A stretch of DNA of 64,000 nucleotides, taken from NCBI RefSeq assembly GCF_949296715.1, contig NZ_CASFQD010000013.1:22958-86957 (forward strand), written 5' to 3'. The translations under genes were made by a program, and so were the position numbers. The stretch's first letter is position 1, and each line of letters starts with the position of its first letter. The notes below the pieces were generated by a model. That model had not been told where the DNA came from, searched no databases, and saw only the letters and a program-made list of their open reading frames with translations. Origin of the DNA: an uncultured Alistipes sp. (GTDB lineage: Bacteria > Bacteroidota > Bacteroidia > Bacteroidales > Rikenellaceae). Positions 1 through 9,256 of the stretch are shown in pieces.

Positions 1-500
1 TAGTGCCAGTCCTGGAACTGCACGCCGTTGATGTGGTGGCGGTTGAGATTGTCGATCACCCCCTCGATGCCGCTCTGGGGCATCTCACCGAACGACGAGA
101 GAAATCCGTAGCGCGGGAAGCGGCTCCAGTCGCTCGAGACGTCGACGCCGATCGTTGCCAGGGTGGTTTCCCCCTCGCTGCTCTTCCGGTAGATTTCGAC
201 GAGGTATCCGGTGAAGTCCTCGTCAGGGGCCGTCCAGGTCCAGGAGGTTCCCGTTGCGGCCTGTTCGCCGAGGTTCTCGCCCAGGTGGCGGTAACGGATG
301 TAGATGGCCCCGGCGGGCATCTGGCTGGCCGTGAAAAAGACGGTCTCCCCGGGGGCGTATGCCGCCTTGTCGGTCGAGAGGGTAATTTCGACGTTCTTGC
401 CGGCATCGGGATCCACGAATCCCGTGTATCCTTCCTCCTTGTTGCAGGATACCAGCAGGAATCCTGCGAGAATTGCGCTTAAAAACATATTCCGTTTCAT
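1..500 (-). CDS. GH66 dextranase-like lipoprotein, 3' part beyond window
   Basis: This is the N-terminal 166 codons of a secreted glycoside hydrolase; the rest lies outside the window. The start at 500 gives a lipoprotein signal (MKRNMFLSAILAGFLLVSC). An Ig-like N-terminal domain follows. Near the edge are the segments FPRYGFLSSF and HHINGVQFQDWH, which are typical of the start of the GH66 catalytic barrel (dextranase and cycloisomaltooligosaccharide glucanotransferase). It is the last visible gene of a minus-strand operon, 17 bp after the SusE/F-like gene. The expected role is endo-cleavage of alpha-1,6-glucan at the cell surface. The catalytic residues are not in the window, so the family call rests on the N-terminal segment and on gene order. 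Confidence 0.8.
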   Translation of the reverse strand, partial: MKRNMFLSAILAGFLLVSCNKEEGYTGFVDPDAGKNVEITLSTDKAAYAPGETVFFTASQMPAGAIYIRYRHLGENLGEQAATGTSWTWTAPDEDFTGYLVEIYRKSSEGETTLATIGVDVSSDWSRFPRYGFLSSFGEMPQSGIEGVIDNLNRHHINGVQFQDWH

Positions 501-517
501 AATCGTGTTCGTTCGTG

Positions 518-1978
518 TCAGTTTTTCGTGACGGTCATGGTTTCGGTCAGCTGGTTCAGGACAATGGTGTAGTTTCCGGCCGAGACTTTCCATTTGCGGT
601 CGACGCTGGCGTTTTCGGGGAGCTGCTTGTCCACGAAACAGATCGTTTCGCTGCCGGCCTCGAAGACTTTGTTCTCCTCCGATGCCATGAACCAGGCCCC
701 GTTCCAGTCGCTTTGGCAGTCGCAGGTGAATTTCAATTCACCGCTGGAGAGCGTCCCGGTCCAGGTAAAGGTGTAGTTGTCCCCGCCCTTCTGCATTGGG
801 GTTGCTGCATCGAGCGACCAGCCGTTCGGCGTGGCGTCGCCGATCATCCAGATCTGTGCGTAGGGGGTGAACTCCGTCATGACCATCGACTCGGCGTCGG
901 GCGTGATGTCGAGCGCGATCTTGTAGGGCTTGTTGGGAGTGTCGGCGTAAAGCAGCCATTTGTTGTCGGGGTCGAATCCCGGGACGAAGACCACGGTCGT
1001 GTGGGTGTAGTCCGCGTTGTCGACGTCGGTCTTGTACATGTTCTCCCACGAACCCTCGGCGGTTCCGAACTTGAACTGACCGTTCCCGATCTCGGCGCCG
1101 TAGCGGAAGATGAAGGGGTTGACGGGGTCCTGCGTCATGGGTTCGAAACTCCAGCTGTTGGCCTCGCTCACGAAATAGATGCGGCTGAAGGGAGGGGTGT
1201 TGACGTCCGCCGTCTCGATCCCGAGGGTGAGGTTGAGCAAGTCCACCGTCAGGGTGTAGCCGCCCTCCTCGGCGATGATGAACTTTTCATCGGGATCGTC
1301 GTCCGAATCGCGGTAGACAAGTGTCCAGTCGTCGTCGGCCGTGGCGTCGCGGTTGTACGAAGGGAGAAACGCGCCCTGCGTGGTGATGAACTTCAGTTCA
1401 CCGGCCTTGAGGTTGCCGGTCCAGGTGAAAAGTCCCGGCTGGGAGCGTTTCAGCGCCTCGGGGGCGTCGACGGACCATCCCGTAGAGGTGGCGTCGCCGA
1501 TCATATAGAGCGTCTCGGTTACGGGCTCGTAGGGCGTGGCTTCGAATCGGATTTCGGACTGCTGCGTCCTCTCGTCGGCCGCCACCCGGGCCGTCACCCG
1601 AGCCTTGTATTCGGCGGCAACACCGCTTGCGGCGCCGAACTCTCCGCGCAGCAGGTCGTTCAGTTCGGTGACCGTGTAGCTTTGGGCATAGACCCTGCGT
1701 CCGGCCTCGATCGCCACTCCGTCGGCGTAGTCGGATTCCGCGGGGGCGATTTCGAGCGTATAGTCGATGGCGTTTCCGGTACCGTAGTTGGTTCCGGTGG
1801 TCCAGGTCAGCGAGAGGGCCGTCGTGGCGTATTGGCGTTCGTCGAGCAGAATCTCCGTCTGCGAAGCGGTGAGGGCCAGCGGCGTTTCACCCTTCGAAGT
1901 CTCGGTCAGCCTCTCCGAGCAGGCTCCTGCGCAGAGCACCGTCAGGAGCAGCTGTATCTGTAAGAATGTGCGTTTCAT
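518..1978 (-). CDS. SusE/SusF-like outer-membrane starch/glucan-binding lipoprotein
   Basis: A 486-residue lipoprotein with signal and lipobox ending at Cys20 (LCAGAC). Residues about 25-150 resemble the SusE N-terminal domain. Three carbohydrate-binding-like repeats follow, beginning near residues 158 (LYMIGDATSTGW), 270 (IYFVSEANSW) and 377 (IWMIGDATPNGW); the first and third share the GDAT..GWS pattern of SusE/SusF starch-binding modules. It lies between the SusD gene (33 bp upstream) and the GH66 gene, the position of SusE/F in Sus-like loci. It probably holds the glucan at the cell surface. It has no catalytic role that can be seen. The exact ligand is inferred from the neighbouring GH66. 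Confidence 0.88.
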   Translation of the reverse strand: MKRTFLQIQLLLTVLCAGACSERLTETSKGETPLALTASQTEILLDERQYATTALSLTWTTGTNYGTGNAIDYTLEIAPAESDYADGVAIEAGRRVYAQSYTVTELNDLLRGEFGAASGVAAEYKARVTARVAADERTQQSEIRFEATPYEPVTETLYMIGDATSTGWSVDAPEALKRSQPGLFTWTGNLKAGELKFITTQGAFLPSYNRDATADDDWTLVYRDSDDDPDEKFIIAEEGGYTLTVDLLNLTLGIETADVNTPPFSRIYFVSEANSWSFEPMTQDPVNPFIFRYGAEIGNGQFKFGTAEGSWENMYKTDVDNADYTHTTVVFVPGFDPDNKWLLYADTPNKPYKIALDITPDAESMVMTEFTPYAQIWMIGDATPNGWSLDAATPMQKGGDNYTFTWTGTLSSGELKFTCDCQSDWNGAWFMASEENKVFEAGSETICFVDKQLPENASVDRKWKVSAGNYTIVLNQLTETMTVTKN

Positions 1979-2011
1979 CTTTGGTATTTGTTTTTTTCGG
2001 GTTGAGGGGGA

Positions 2012-3493
2012 TCAATAACCGGGATTTTGCTCCATGGCGCTGTTCGAGTCGATCTCGGTCTGGGGAATGGGGAGCAGCAGTCGTTCTCGGGTGATGCTCT
2101 TGCCGATCGACTGGAGGAATTCGAGGGCATAGTTGCCGTCGTCGATGCGCACCATGTCGAACCAGCGGTGTCCTTCGAAGGCAAGCTCCATGCGGCGTTC
2201 GTGGATGATCAGTTCGCGCATCTCCTCCTGCGTGCGGCCCTTGCCGATCGAGGGGAGCCCGGCGCGCGCACGGACGATGTTGAGCGGCGTGCAGGCGTCA
2301 TCGGTCAGCCCCTGCTCGTTGAGCGCTTCGGCTTTCATGAGCAGAACGTCGGCATAGCGGTAGACGATGAAATCCGAGGGGTTGGTGTTGTACTCGGGCG
2401 AATCGCTCTTCGAGACGAGGAACTTGCGGACGTTGTACCCCGTATTCGACCACGATTTCTGATACTCCGTGCCGTCGAATGCCGGACATCCGTCGTAGAG
2501 CACCGTGACGTCCTTGCGCAGATCGCCCTCCTCCCATTGCTCCATGAATTCGTCGGTCGGGAGATTCCATCCGTAGCTGCCGGCCACGAGGTTCGAGTTA
2601 CGGGGGCCCATGTAGGTCGAGAGCCACGACGCCTGGTTGTCGCTGCCCCAGAAGTCATACTGCGTGCTGCCCGAGTAGCCCACCGTGAAGATCGCTTCGG
2701 GACTGGTTTCGGCGGCGATCCCGAAGTTGTCGGCGAAGTTGCAGCGGGTGAGGTCATACCCCAGGGCCTCTATCTGCTCGCAGAGCGAGACGACGTCGCC
2801 GTAGTGGGTTTCGGGCTGCCAGGTCAGGTAGATGTCGGCCAGCATCGTGAGGGCGGCATCCTTCGAGACGCGGTTGTAGTCCTCGGACGAGTAGCTGCTC
2901 TTGGCCGGAAGGAGCGAGATGGCCTGCTTGCAGTCGGCAATGATCTGCTCGTAGCAATCGGCGAGCGAAGCCCGGGCGATGGCCGTGGATTCACCGGCGT
3001 TGTAGGGCTCCAGCCGCAGGGGCACGCCGCCGAACAGCCGAACGAGAATGTAGTAGTAGTGGGCGCGCAGGAAGTAGGCTTCACCCATCGAACGGTTGTA
3101 GATATCCGTAGAGAGGCCTTCGGGCGAGAGGCTGTTGATCACGATGTTGCACTGGCCGATTCCGACCCACGGCGAGCGCCATACGTAGAGGGCGTAGGCG
3201 TTGTCGCTGGCCGCAGCGAAGTTGGCGCACTGGACAGTTTCGATGCCGTCCTCGCCTCCGCCTCCGCCGACATCGGAGTTCCCGGCGATGATGTCGAGCG
3301 ACCAGATGCGCATGTTGTAGAGATTTGACGACTGCAGCGGAGTGTAGCAGGCGTTGGTCAGCGCCTCGGCGACCTCGTCCGTGACGGCGACGTCGGTATC
3401 CACGGCGTAGGAGGGATGGCTGTCGAGGAAATCGCTGCACGAAGTGGCCGACAGCGCAAGAATTGTATACAGGGATATGAGAATCTTTTTCAT
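2012..3493 (-). CDS. SusD/RagB-family nutrient-binding lipoprotein
   Basis: A 493-residue SusD homologue. I chose the start at 3493 (MKKILISLYT) because it gives a clean lipoprotein signal with Cys19 in the box ATSC, whereas the longer frame adds 11 residues with no signal character. The N-terminal SusD segment (FLDSHPSYAV), the TPR-like region (AYFLRAHYYYILVRLFGGVPL, residues about 125-145) and the C-terminal RagB/SusD end (LIHERRMELAFEGHRWFDMVR) are all present. It is surface-exposed and caps the SusC barrel encoded 13 bp upstream in the same operon. It lies in a locus with GH66, so an alpha-1,6-glucan ligand is likely. Confidence 0.95.
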   Translation of the reverse strand: MKKILISLYTILALSATSCSDFLDSHPSYAVDTDVAVTDEVAEALTNACYTPLQSSNLYNMRIWSLDIIAGNSDVGGGGGEDGIETVQCANFAAASDNAYALYVWRSPWVGIGQCNIVINSLSPEGLSTDIYNRSMGEAYFLRAHYYYILVRLFGGVPLRLEPYNAGESTAIARASLADCYEQIIADCKQAISLLPAKSSYSSEDYNRVSKDAALTMLADIYLTWQPETHYGDVVSLCEQIEALGYDLTRCNFADNFGIAAETSPEAIFTVGYSGSTQYDFWGSDNQASWLSTYMGPRNSNLVAGSYGWNLPTDEFMEQWEEGDLRKDVTVLYDGCPAFDGTEYQKSWSNTGYNVRKFLVSKSDSPEYNTNPSDFIVYRYADVLLMKAEALNEQGLTDDACTPLNIVRARAGLPSIGKGRTQEEMRELIIHERRMELAFEGHRWFDMVRIDDGNYALEFLQSIGKSITRERLLLPIPQTEIDSNSAMEQNPGY

Positions 3494-3506
3494 GGTTCGC
3501 GTCGGT

Positions 3507-6500
3507 TTAGAAGTTGAAGTTAACACCCAGGCTGAAGGTGCGGGAAACCGGATAGGTTCCGTTGTCGATTCCGTTGATTCCGATTTCAGGGTCGAATCCG
3601 GTGTATTTGGTCAGCGTGGCGAGGTTTTCGCATGAGAAGTAGATCCGCGCGTTCTGGATGTGCAGGCGTTTCACCCACCGTGCGGGAAGGGTGTACCCGA
3701 GGGTGATGTTCTTGATTCGCAGGTAGGACCCGTCCTCGACGAAGCGGTTTGAGATGCGGGCGTTATGGTTCGGGTCTCCGTAGACGGCGCGGGGCATTAC
3801 GGTGCTCGTGCCGTAGCCTACCCAGCGGTAGCGGACCGAAGCGGTTTGGTTGTGAGCCGAGGACATGCCTTCGGTGGTGATGTTGGTGGCGTTGAAAATG
3901 TCGTTCCCGGTGACGCCCTGAAGGTAGATCGACAGGTCAAATCCCTTCCACGAGAAGTCGTTGATCATCGAGAACATCCAGTCGGGATTGGGATCGCCGA
4001 TAATGGTGCGGTCCTCGTCGTTGATCACGCCGTCGTTGTTCAGGTCCTTGAAGCGGATGTCGCCCGGGGCGGTCCCGTTCTCCTGGAAGGCGTGATTGTC
4101 GACCTCCTCCTGGGTCTGGAACAGTCCGTCGGTGACATACCCGTAGAAGACGTTGATGGGCGAACCGTTGCGCTGCATGGTTACGTAGGCTCCGTTGATC
4201 TCGTTCTGATAGAGCGGCGTGTCGCTGTTCAGGCTTACGATGCGGTTGCGGTTGAAGGTGGCCGTCACGGTGGTTTCCCAGCGGAGGCCTCCGTTGCGTC
4301 CGTCGAAGTTGATCGAGCGCAGCGACATCTCGACACCCTTGTTCCGCACCTTGCCGGCGTTGGTGTAGGTCGTGGTCGTGTCCTCGAATCCCGAAGTGAT
4401 CGGAATGGCGGCCTTGACGAGCATGTCGGCCGTGTTTTTGATGTAGGCGTCGACCGAGAAGTTCAGCCGCGAGTTGAAGAGTGAGGCGTCGAGGCCGATG
4501 TTGCTCTGGCGGACCTCCTCCCAGTGGATCGTGGGATTGGCCATGGTCTTGGCCATGAGCGTTGAGACAATGTTCGAACCGAAGATGTAGGAGCCGGTGC
4601 TGTAGGTCGAGATGTAGGAGTAGGAACCGATCTTTTCGTTACCGGTGATTCCGTATCCGGCCCGGAGCTTGAGGTCGCTGACAAACGAATCCTGCGGGAA
4701 CCAGCGTTCGCGGGAGATTCGCCATGCGGCGGATACCGAGGGGAAGTTGCCCCAGCGGTGGTCGGGGCCGAAGCGCGAAGAACCGTCGCGGCGGAAGGTG
4801 GCCGTCAGGAGAAAACGGTCGTCATAGGTGTAGTTCAGACGGGCCATGAACGAGAGCAGGGCCCAGTCGCTCGACGAACCTCCGATGTCCTTCATCGTGG
4901 TTCCGTTGTCGAATTCATGGACGCTGTCGAACAGGAATCCCGCCATCGTGGCGTTGAACGCATCGGTGCGGTTCCACTGGGCGGAGCTTCCGACCATGAG
5001 GCTTACGTCGTGTTTGTCGGCGAACGTGCGTTCGAAGGTGAAGTAGTTGTCCCAGAGATAGGTGAACGACTTGTTCGTGTCCTGATAGCGGGTCGTCTCC
5101 TCGACGGGCGTGGGGCTGTAGTCGTAGGCCTGCGAGAAGTTGTCGTTGTACCACATCTTGGCGTCGTATCCGAATGTGCTCTTGAATCGCAGCCAGGGGA
5201 AGAGGGTCACTTCGGCCGAGATGTTGGCCAGGAAGTTGTAGCCCTTGGTGACGTTGTCGTTGGTGTAGAGCGTGCCGATCGGGTTGCGGATGTCGCCGTA
5301 CCAGTAGGAGTTCCCTTCAGGGCCGCTCCACGAGCCGTCAGCATCTTTTACCGACTGGGTGGGCAGGGCCTTCATGGCGTCGCTGATCGAGTAGGACCCG
5401 GCCGATTTCTTGTCGGTCGAGAAGGTGATGTTGTTCGAGAGCTTCAGCCAGCGGAAGAGCTGCGTGTCGTTGTTGTTCTGGAAGGTGAAGCGTTGGTAGT
5501 TCACCGAACGGACCGTGCCGCTCTGATCGAGAAATCCTCCCGAGACATAGTAGTGCGACTTTTCGTTGCCGCCGGAATAACTGACCGTGTAGTTCTGCAT
5601 GACGCCGGTCTGGAAAAGCTCTTTGAGCCAGTCGGTGCCTTTGCCCAGCGACGAAGGATTGCTCCAGGAGGGGTTTGTGGCCAGGCCTGCGGCCGAGAGC
5701 ATGTCGTTCGAATAGGCGGCATACTCCGAGGCGTTGAGCATTTCGGGAATGCTCGTGACGTTCTGTATGGCCCAGTTGGCCGTCACGGAGAGTCTCCCTT
5801 CGCCCGACTGTCCGCGTTTGGTGGTGACCATCACCACGCCGTTGGCTCCGCGGGCTCCGTAGATGGCCGTTGCCGAGGCATCCTTCAACACGTCGATGCG
5901 GTCGATGTCGGCCATGTTGAGCGAGGTGAGTCCGAGGTCGGTGGGGACACCGTCGATCACGACGAGCGGATCGCTGTCGTTGATGGTTCCCAGACCGCGG
6001 ATCTTGATCGTGACGTTGTCACCGGGTTTTCCGGCGTCGACGATCTGCACACCGGATATCTTGCCCTGGAGGGCCTGTCCGACGTTTGCCACCGGGGTAT
6101 CGCGGATCTGCTTGCTGCCGACCGAGGCAATGGCGCCCGTGAGGTCGTTCTTCCGCATGGTGCCGTATCCGACAACGACCACTTCGTCGATCTGTGCGTT
6201 ATCCTCTTCGAGGATGATTTCGAGTTGGGTCCGGTTGTTCAGGGGAATCCTTTGCGAGCGGTATCCGATGAACGAGACTTCGAGTTCGGCCTTCGGATCG
6301 ACCGAGAGCGAGAAGACGCCGTCGATTCCGGACGAGGTTCCCGATGCGGGATTTTTCAGGTCGACGATCGAGGCGCCGACGACGGGACTTCCTGCGGCGT
6401 CGCGGATCGTACCGTTTACCGTGATCTTCTGGGCCATGGCCGGGAGGCCTGTCGCCAGAGTGAGGAGAAGGCTCCCCACGCAGAGCGTGAATCCGGAGCG

Positions 6501-6524
6501 CAAGGTTTGGTACAACCTTTTCAT
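3507..6524 (-). CDS. SusC/RagA-family TonB-dependent outer-membrane transporter
   Basis: A 1005-residue TonB-dependent importer. The start at 6524 (MKRLYQTLRSGF) precedes a signal peptide. The mature N terminus carries the carboxypeptidase-regulatory-like domain (ITVNGTIRDAAGSPVVGAS), then a TonB-box region (IDEVVVVGYGTMRKNDLTGA), a plug domain (about 130-240, with ASATAIYGARGANGVV) and a long beta-barrel ending in Phe (SLGVNFNF). It lacks the extra STN domain seen in the second SusC of this window, which agrees with control by a SusR-type regulator instead of a sigma/anti-sigma pair. It pairs with the downstream SusD to import oligosaccharides. A TAATTTTG element on the minus strand at 6603-6610 is a likely promoter. 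Confidence 0.96.
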   Translation of the reverse strand: MKRLYQTLRSGFTLCVGSLLLTLATGLPAMAQKITVNGTIRDAAGSPVVGASIVDLKNPASGTSSGIDGVFSLSVDPKAELEVSFIGYRSQRIPLNNRTQLEIILEEDNAQIDEVVVVGYGTMRKNDLTGAIASVGSKQIRDTPVANVGQALQGKISGVQIVDAGKPGDNVTIKIRGLGTINDSDPLVVIDGVPTDLGLTSLNMADIDRIDVLKDASATAIYGARGANGVVMVTTKRGQSGEGRLSVTANWAIQNVTSIPEMLNASEYAAYSNDMLSAAGLATNPSWSNPSSLGKGTDWLKELFQTGVMQNYTVSYSGGNEKSHYYVSGGFLDQSGTVRSVNYQRFTFQNNNDTQLFRWLKLSNNITFSTDKKSAGSYSISDAMKALPTQSVKDADGSWSGPEGNSYWYGDIRNPIGTLYTNDNVTKGYNFLANISAEVTLFPWLRFKSTFGYDAKMWYNDNFSQAYDYSPTPVEETTRYQDTNKSFTYLWDNYFTFERTFADKHDVSLMVGSSAQWNRTDAFNATMAGFLFDSVHEFDNGTTMKDIGGSSSDWALLSFMARLNYTYDDRFLLTATFRRDGSSRFGPDHRWGNFPSVSAAWRISRERWFPQDSFVSDLKLRAGYGITGNEKIGSYSYISTYSTGSYIFGSNIVSTLMAKTMANPTIHWEEVRQSNIGLDASLFNSRLNFSVDAYIKNTADMLVKAAIPITSGFEDTTTTYTNAGKVRNKGVEMSLRSINFDGRNGGLRWETTVTATFNRNRIVSLNSDTPLYQNEINGAYVTMQRNGSPINVFYGYVTDGLFQTQEEVDNHAFQENGTAPGDIRFKDLNNDGVINDEDRTIIGDPNPDWMFSMINDFSWKGFDLSIYLQGVTGNDIFNATNITTEGMSSAHNQTASVRYRWVGYGTSTVMPRAVYGDPNHNARISNRFVEDGSYLRIKNITLGYTLPARWVKRLHIQNARIYFSCENLATLTKYTGFDPEIGINGIDNGTYPVSRTFSLGVNFNF

Positions 6525-6602
6525 ACGAGTTGTTTTAGGTTTGAATTTTGGGGTTTCGGTCCTCTGCAGCGCCTCGAAACGAGGCTTTGTACAGCGGTAT
6601 AT

Positions 6603-6610
6603 CAAAATTA
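6603..6610 (-). promoter_or_regulatory. Bacteroidetes -7 element upstream of the first SusC operon
   Basis: The minus strand reads TAATTTTG, a full match to the Bacteroidetes TAnnTTTG element, about 80 bp before the SusC start. No good upstream TTTG is visible at the usual spacing, as expected for an activated promoter. Confidence 0.55.
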
Positions 6611-6670
6611 GCCGACATAGTTTGCCGAACGAGAGACTTGGAATGCAATAGTAGTGTCGTTTGAAAATCA

Positions 6671-6704
6671 AACGGCTCGTTAACAATATGTTAATCGAGC
6701 CGTT
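6671..6704 (-). terminator. Hairpin terminator after the SusR-like gene
   Basis: AACGGCTCG and CGAGCCGTT form a stem that extends with TTAACA/TGTTAA and one bulged base. On the minus strand it lies 22 bp after the stop of the SusR-like gene and is followed by a T-rich stretch (TTTGATTTTC). It separates the regulator transcript from the SusC promoter. Confidence 0.6.
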
Positions 6705-6725
6705 CAGGGGGAAAATAGTAGTTGT

Positions 6726-8369
6726 TTATGAAAGACGTCCGATGCACATGACCTGTTTTTCGAACTCTTCGCGACTGACGAGTGCGGCATTTCTCATCTT
6801 GACGCGGTAGTTATAGACCGTGGAGACGGAGCGCCGGAGGAATTCGGCGATTTTCACCGAATCGTTGATCCCGAGCCGGATCAGAGCGAAGATTCTCAAT
6901 TCGGTTGTCAGGAGCATCTCACCCGGGATGGTTTCGATGCGTTTGTCGGGCTGGAGGAGTTGGTTGAACTGGTCCACGAAGTCGGGGAAGAGGTGCAGGA
7001 ACGTGGCGTCGAACTTGGCGTAGAATTCGTTGAGTTCCGACTCGATGAAGGCCGTCGATCGGAGGACCTTCTGGAGTTCGGCCATTCCGCCCTCCCGGGC
7101 GATGTGCAGAAGTTGCGAGCGGTAGGTCTCAATTCGCCCGATATACTCCGAACAGAGATCAAGATAGCGTCCCAGATAGGACTCCTTGATATTGTTCGAC
7201 TCCTGCAGGAGTCCGATGTACTTTTGGAGACGGGTATTGGCGAGACTGAGCTTTTCGTTGATTTCGCGGGTTTTCCGTTCGGCCTCGGAGGCGCGCCGCT
7301 TGTCACGGAAGGCAATGAGGGCCACGGCAATGAAGAGCAGCGAGAGAATGCTGACGCTCCATAGCGCCCGGTTGAGCTGCGTCCGTTTGCGAGTCATCTG
7401 TTTGTTGTAGGATTCGGAGATGATCGGCAGCAGGCGGTTGATCGAGTGGATGTTGTTCAGGGCGTTGACCGTCATGGCGTCGTTTCCCGAGCAGGTGATA
7501 TAACGGTAGGCGCGTTCGACGTCCCCGGCTTTGTACAGCAGCGAGGCCAGTTCGTAGAGCGAGCGGTATTCGTGTACGGGGGTTTTCAGATCGTGAATGG
7601 CGCTCTCCGTGTAATAACGGATGGCATCCATCGTGTTTCCGTTCTGCTGGTGGACCGTGGCGATGAGATAGGTGAGGATGGCCCGCTCGTGGAGAGTGGT
7701 TGCGGCGGCGTCGTAGCGGTCCTTCAGACCCTGCAGGGCTTCGGATGCTCTCCCCGCCTCGCAGAGCATGTCGGTGAGCAGATAGAGTCGCGCGATGTCG
7801 TCCTCGCCGAGTTTTTCGTAGAGCAGCCGTTGGTAGGTCCTTTTCAGACGGCGATATTCGTCCCGGCAGAGGGGGTCTGCGGCGTTGGTGGCCATTCCGT
7901 CGTAGAAGGCGTGGTAGACGTGATAGTAACGCGGCATGAGGTCGTAGGGTAGTTGTGTCGAGTCGATCTGGGAGAGATACTCCCGGGCTTCGACATACAT
8001 GCCCGAGAGGACATAGCGGTCCGCAATGTCGAGTATGGCGTCGAACTTCATGGCGAGGGTTCCGATTCTGCGTGCCACGTCGAGCTTCACCCGGGCGTAG
8101 AAAGTGGCCGAATCGAGATTGTACTGATAGTATTCGTCGTAGAGGTTGTCGTAAATCCCGTAACGCTGCATATCGGTGCATCCCGGGGTGAGTTTGGCCT
8201 TGATTCGGTCGATATACTGGGTTTTGATTGTCTCGAAGCGGTCCCGTTCGTCGATCGTGCGGTCGAGTTCCTCGATCTGCCGTTCGACGTCGCGCGGATA
8301 CGGAGTATTGGGGCTGCAGGCCGAGACCATAAAGGTCAGGAGTATGATTCCGATGGGTCGTTCGATCAT
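6726..8369 (-). CDS. SusR-like PUL regulator (DUF6377 family)
   Basis: A 547-residue membrane-anchored regulator. I chose the start at 8369, giving an N-terminal signal or anchor with a lipobox-like VSAC. The N-terminal part (LDRTIDERDRFETIKTQY onwards, about 30-320) is helical and TPR-like and matches the DUF6377 pattern. One transmembrane segment (about residues 340-365, SILSLLFIAVALIAF) is followed by a coiled coil. A C-terminal helix-turn-helix (RIFALIRLGINDSVKIAEFL, then STVYNYRVKMR) probably binds DNA. This is the architecture of SusR, which senses periplasmic oligosaccharide and activates the adjacent SusCD operon. It lies immediately upstream of SusC in the same direction, as in the dextran locus of B. 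thetaiotaomicron (from memory). Confidence 0.85.
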   Translation of the reverse strand: MIERPIGIILLTFMVSACSPNTPYPRDVERQIEELDRTIDERDRFETIKTQYIDRIKAKLTPGCTDMQRYGIYDNLYDEYYQYNLDSATFYARVKLDVARRIGTLAMKFDAILDIADRYVLSGMYVEAREYLSQIDSTQLPYDLMPRYYHVYHAFYDGMATNAADPLCRDEYRRLKRTYQRLLYEKLGEDDIARLYLLTDMLCEAGRASEALQGLKDRYDAAATTLHERAILTYLIATVHQQNGNTMDAIRYYTESAIHDLKTPVHEYRSLYELASLLYKAGDVERAYRYITCSGNDAMTVNALNNIHSINRLLPIISESYNKQMTRKRTQLNRALWSVSILSLLFIAVALIAFRDKRRASEAERKTREINEKLSLANTRLQKYIGLLQESNNIKESYLGRYLDLCSEYIGRIETYRSQLLHIAREGGMAELQKVLRSTAFIESELNEFYAKFDATFLHLFPDFVDQFNQLLQPDKRIETIPGEMLLTTELRIFALIRLGINDSVKIAEFLRRSVSTVYNYRVKMRNAALVSREEFEKQVMCIGRLS

Positions 8370-8572
8370 GGCGGGAAAGCGGATAAAAAAGACGATATTT
8401 TTTGTAAAAATAAACAAAAAATTTCATACTGCCGATCTGTTGCTGCAATTTCGGCCGGCAAGAATATCCATTTCGGGAAGGGGCTCCTCCCTTTTCAGGA
8501 ATAATCCGTCGTAAGGCCCCGGTTGCCTGCAGCCGCGGGGTGAATCACCGGCAGCTCCGGGTGCTGATGCTG

Positions 8573-8609
8573 AAAAACCTCAAATGACACGCAGCCATTT
8601 GAGGTTTTT
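8573..8609. terminator. Bidirectional intrinsic terminator
   Basis: AAAAACCTCAAATG and CATTTGAGGTTTTT form a 14-bp perfect stem around a 9-nt loop. The flanking A and T runs let it work on either strand. It lies 32 bp after the stop of the minus-strand orphan gene at 8642-9256, whose transcript it should end. The rest of 8370-8572 is AT-rich upstream DNA of the SusR-like gene, with no clear promoter. Confidence 0.85.
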
Positions 8610-8641
8610 CGTTTGTCTCCGTTCCGGGAAAGGACGGCCCG

Positions 8642-9256
8642 TTATTCGCCGAATCCGTCGCTGGGCCTTACCTCGATATTCTCCTTCAGAAGGTCGCACA
8701 TCCTGGTGATGACGGCGGCCGAGGGGGTCTCTATGCCGAAATTGAACCCTTCCGACGGGCTCTTCATGATCGATATCTGCCGGATGTCGTACCGCGAGAA
8801 GCGTTGGAGAAAATAGGCCGCATCCGGATGCGCGGCCGAGGAGTCCGACTGGCACTTGTCGACCTGGAACGTCGCCGATACACAGACGGTCTCGCCATCG
8901 TCGTTCAGCGTTGCGCTGATGGACCCCATCAGATTCCGGACCTGTATGATTTCTCCGTTTGACAGCGTAAAATAGAGATACGTATAGTCCGATGCCTGCT
9001 CGCGCAGCAGGAAAAAGGCCTTCCGGGCGCTGTCCATGGATATCGACAGAAGCGGGGCCTGCCCGAGTTCATAGGAGAGCGTGAAGGTAAGGTCCGTGCC
9101 GCCGGATTCGTGGAATGTCGGCGAAGAGACGTAGGAGGTCCCGAAAAAGGAGTCGAAATCGAACGTGTAGCCGTCGCCTTCGTTGTCCGCACGAACATCC
9201 GAAACCGACAGGAGACACAGCAGACCCGTCAGGAGGGTGCAAATCAGCGGTTTCAT
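8642..9256 (-). CDS. Secreted protein of unknown function
   Basis: A 204-residue protein with a clear signal peptide (MKPLICTLLTGLLCLLSVSDVRA). The mature part is rich in Tyr, Ser and Phe, with beta-like segments (TDLTFTLSYELGQAPLLS, YLYFTLSNGEIIQVRN) and no Cys cluster after the signal. I do not recognise a family. It is monocistronic: a strong terminator follows and about 550 bp of noncoding DNA precedes it. An A/T-rich patch lies just before the start. The gene is credible because of the signal peptide, normal codon use and the terminator. Confidence 0.7.
   Translation of the reverse strand: MKPLICTLLTGLLCLLSVSDVRADNEGDGYTFDFDSFFGTSYVSSPTFHESGGTDLTFTLSYELGQAPLLSISMDSARKAFFLLREQASDYTYLYFTLSNGEIIQVRNLMGSISATLNDDGETVCVSATFQVDKCQSDSSAAHPDAAYFLQRFSRYDIRQISIMKSPSEGFNFGIETPSAAVITRMCDLLKENIEVRPSDGFGE

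Noticed and set aside
3507..6524. Invertible promoter (phase variation) at the SusC operons
   Set aside because: No inverted-repeat pair flanking a promoter and no tyrosine recombinase gene are visible near either SusC gene.
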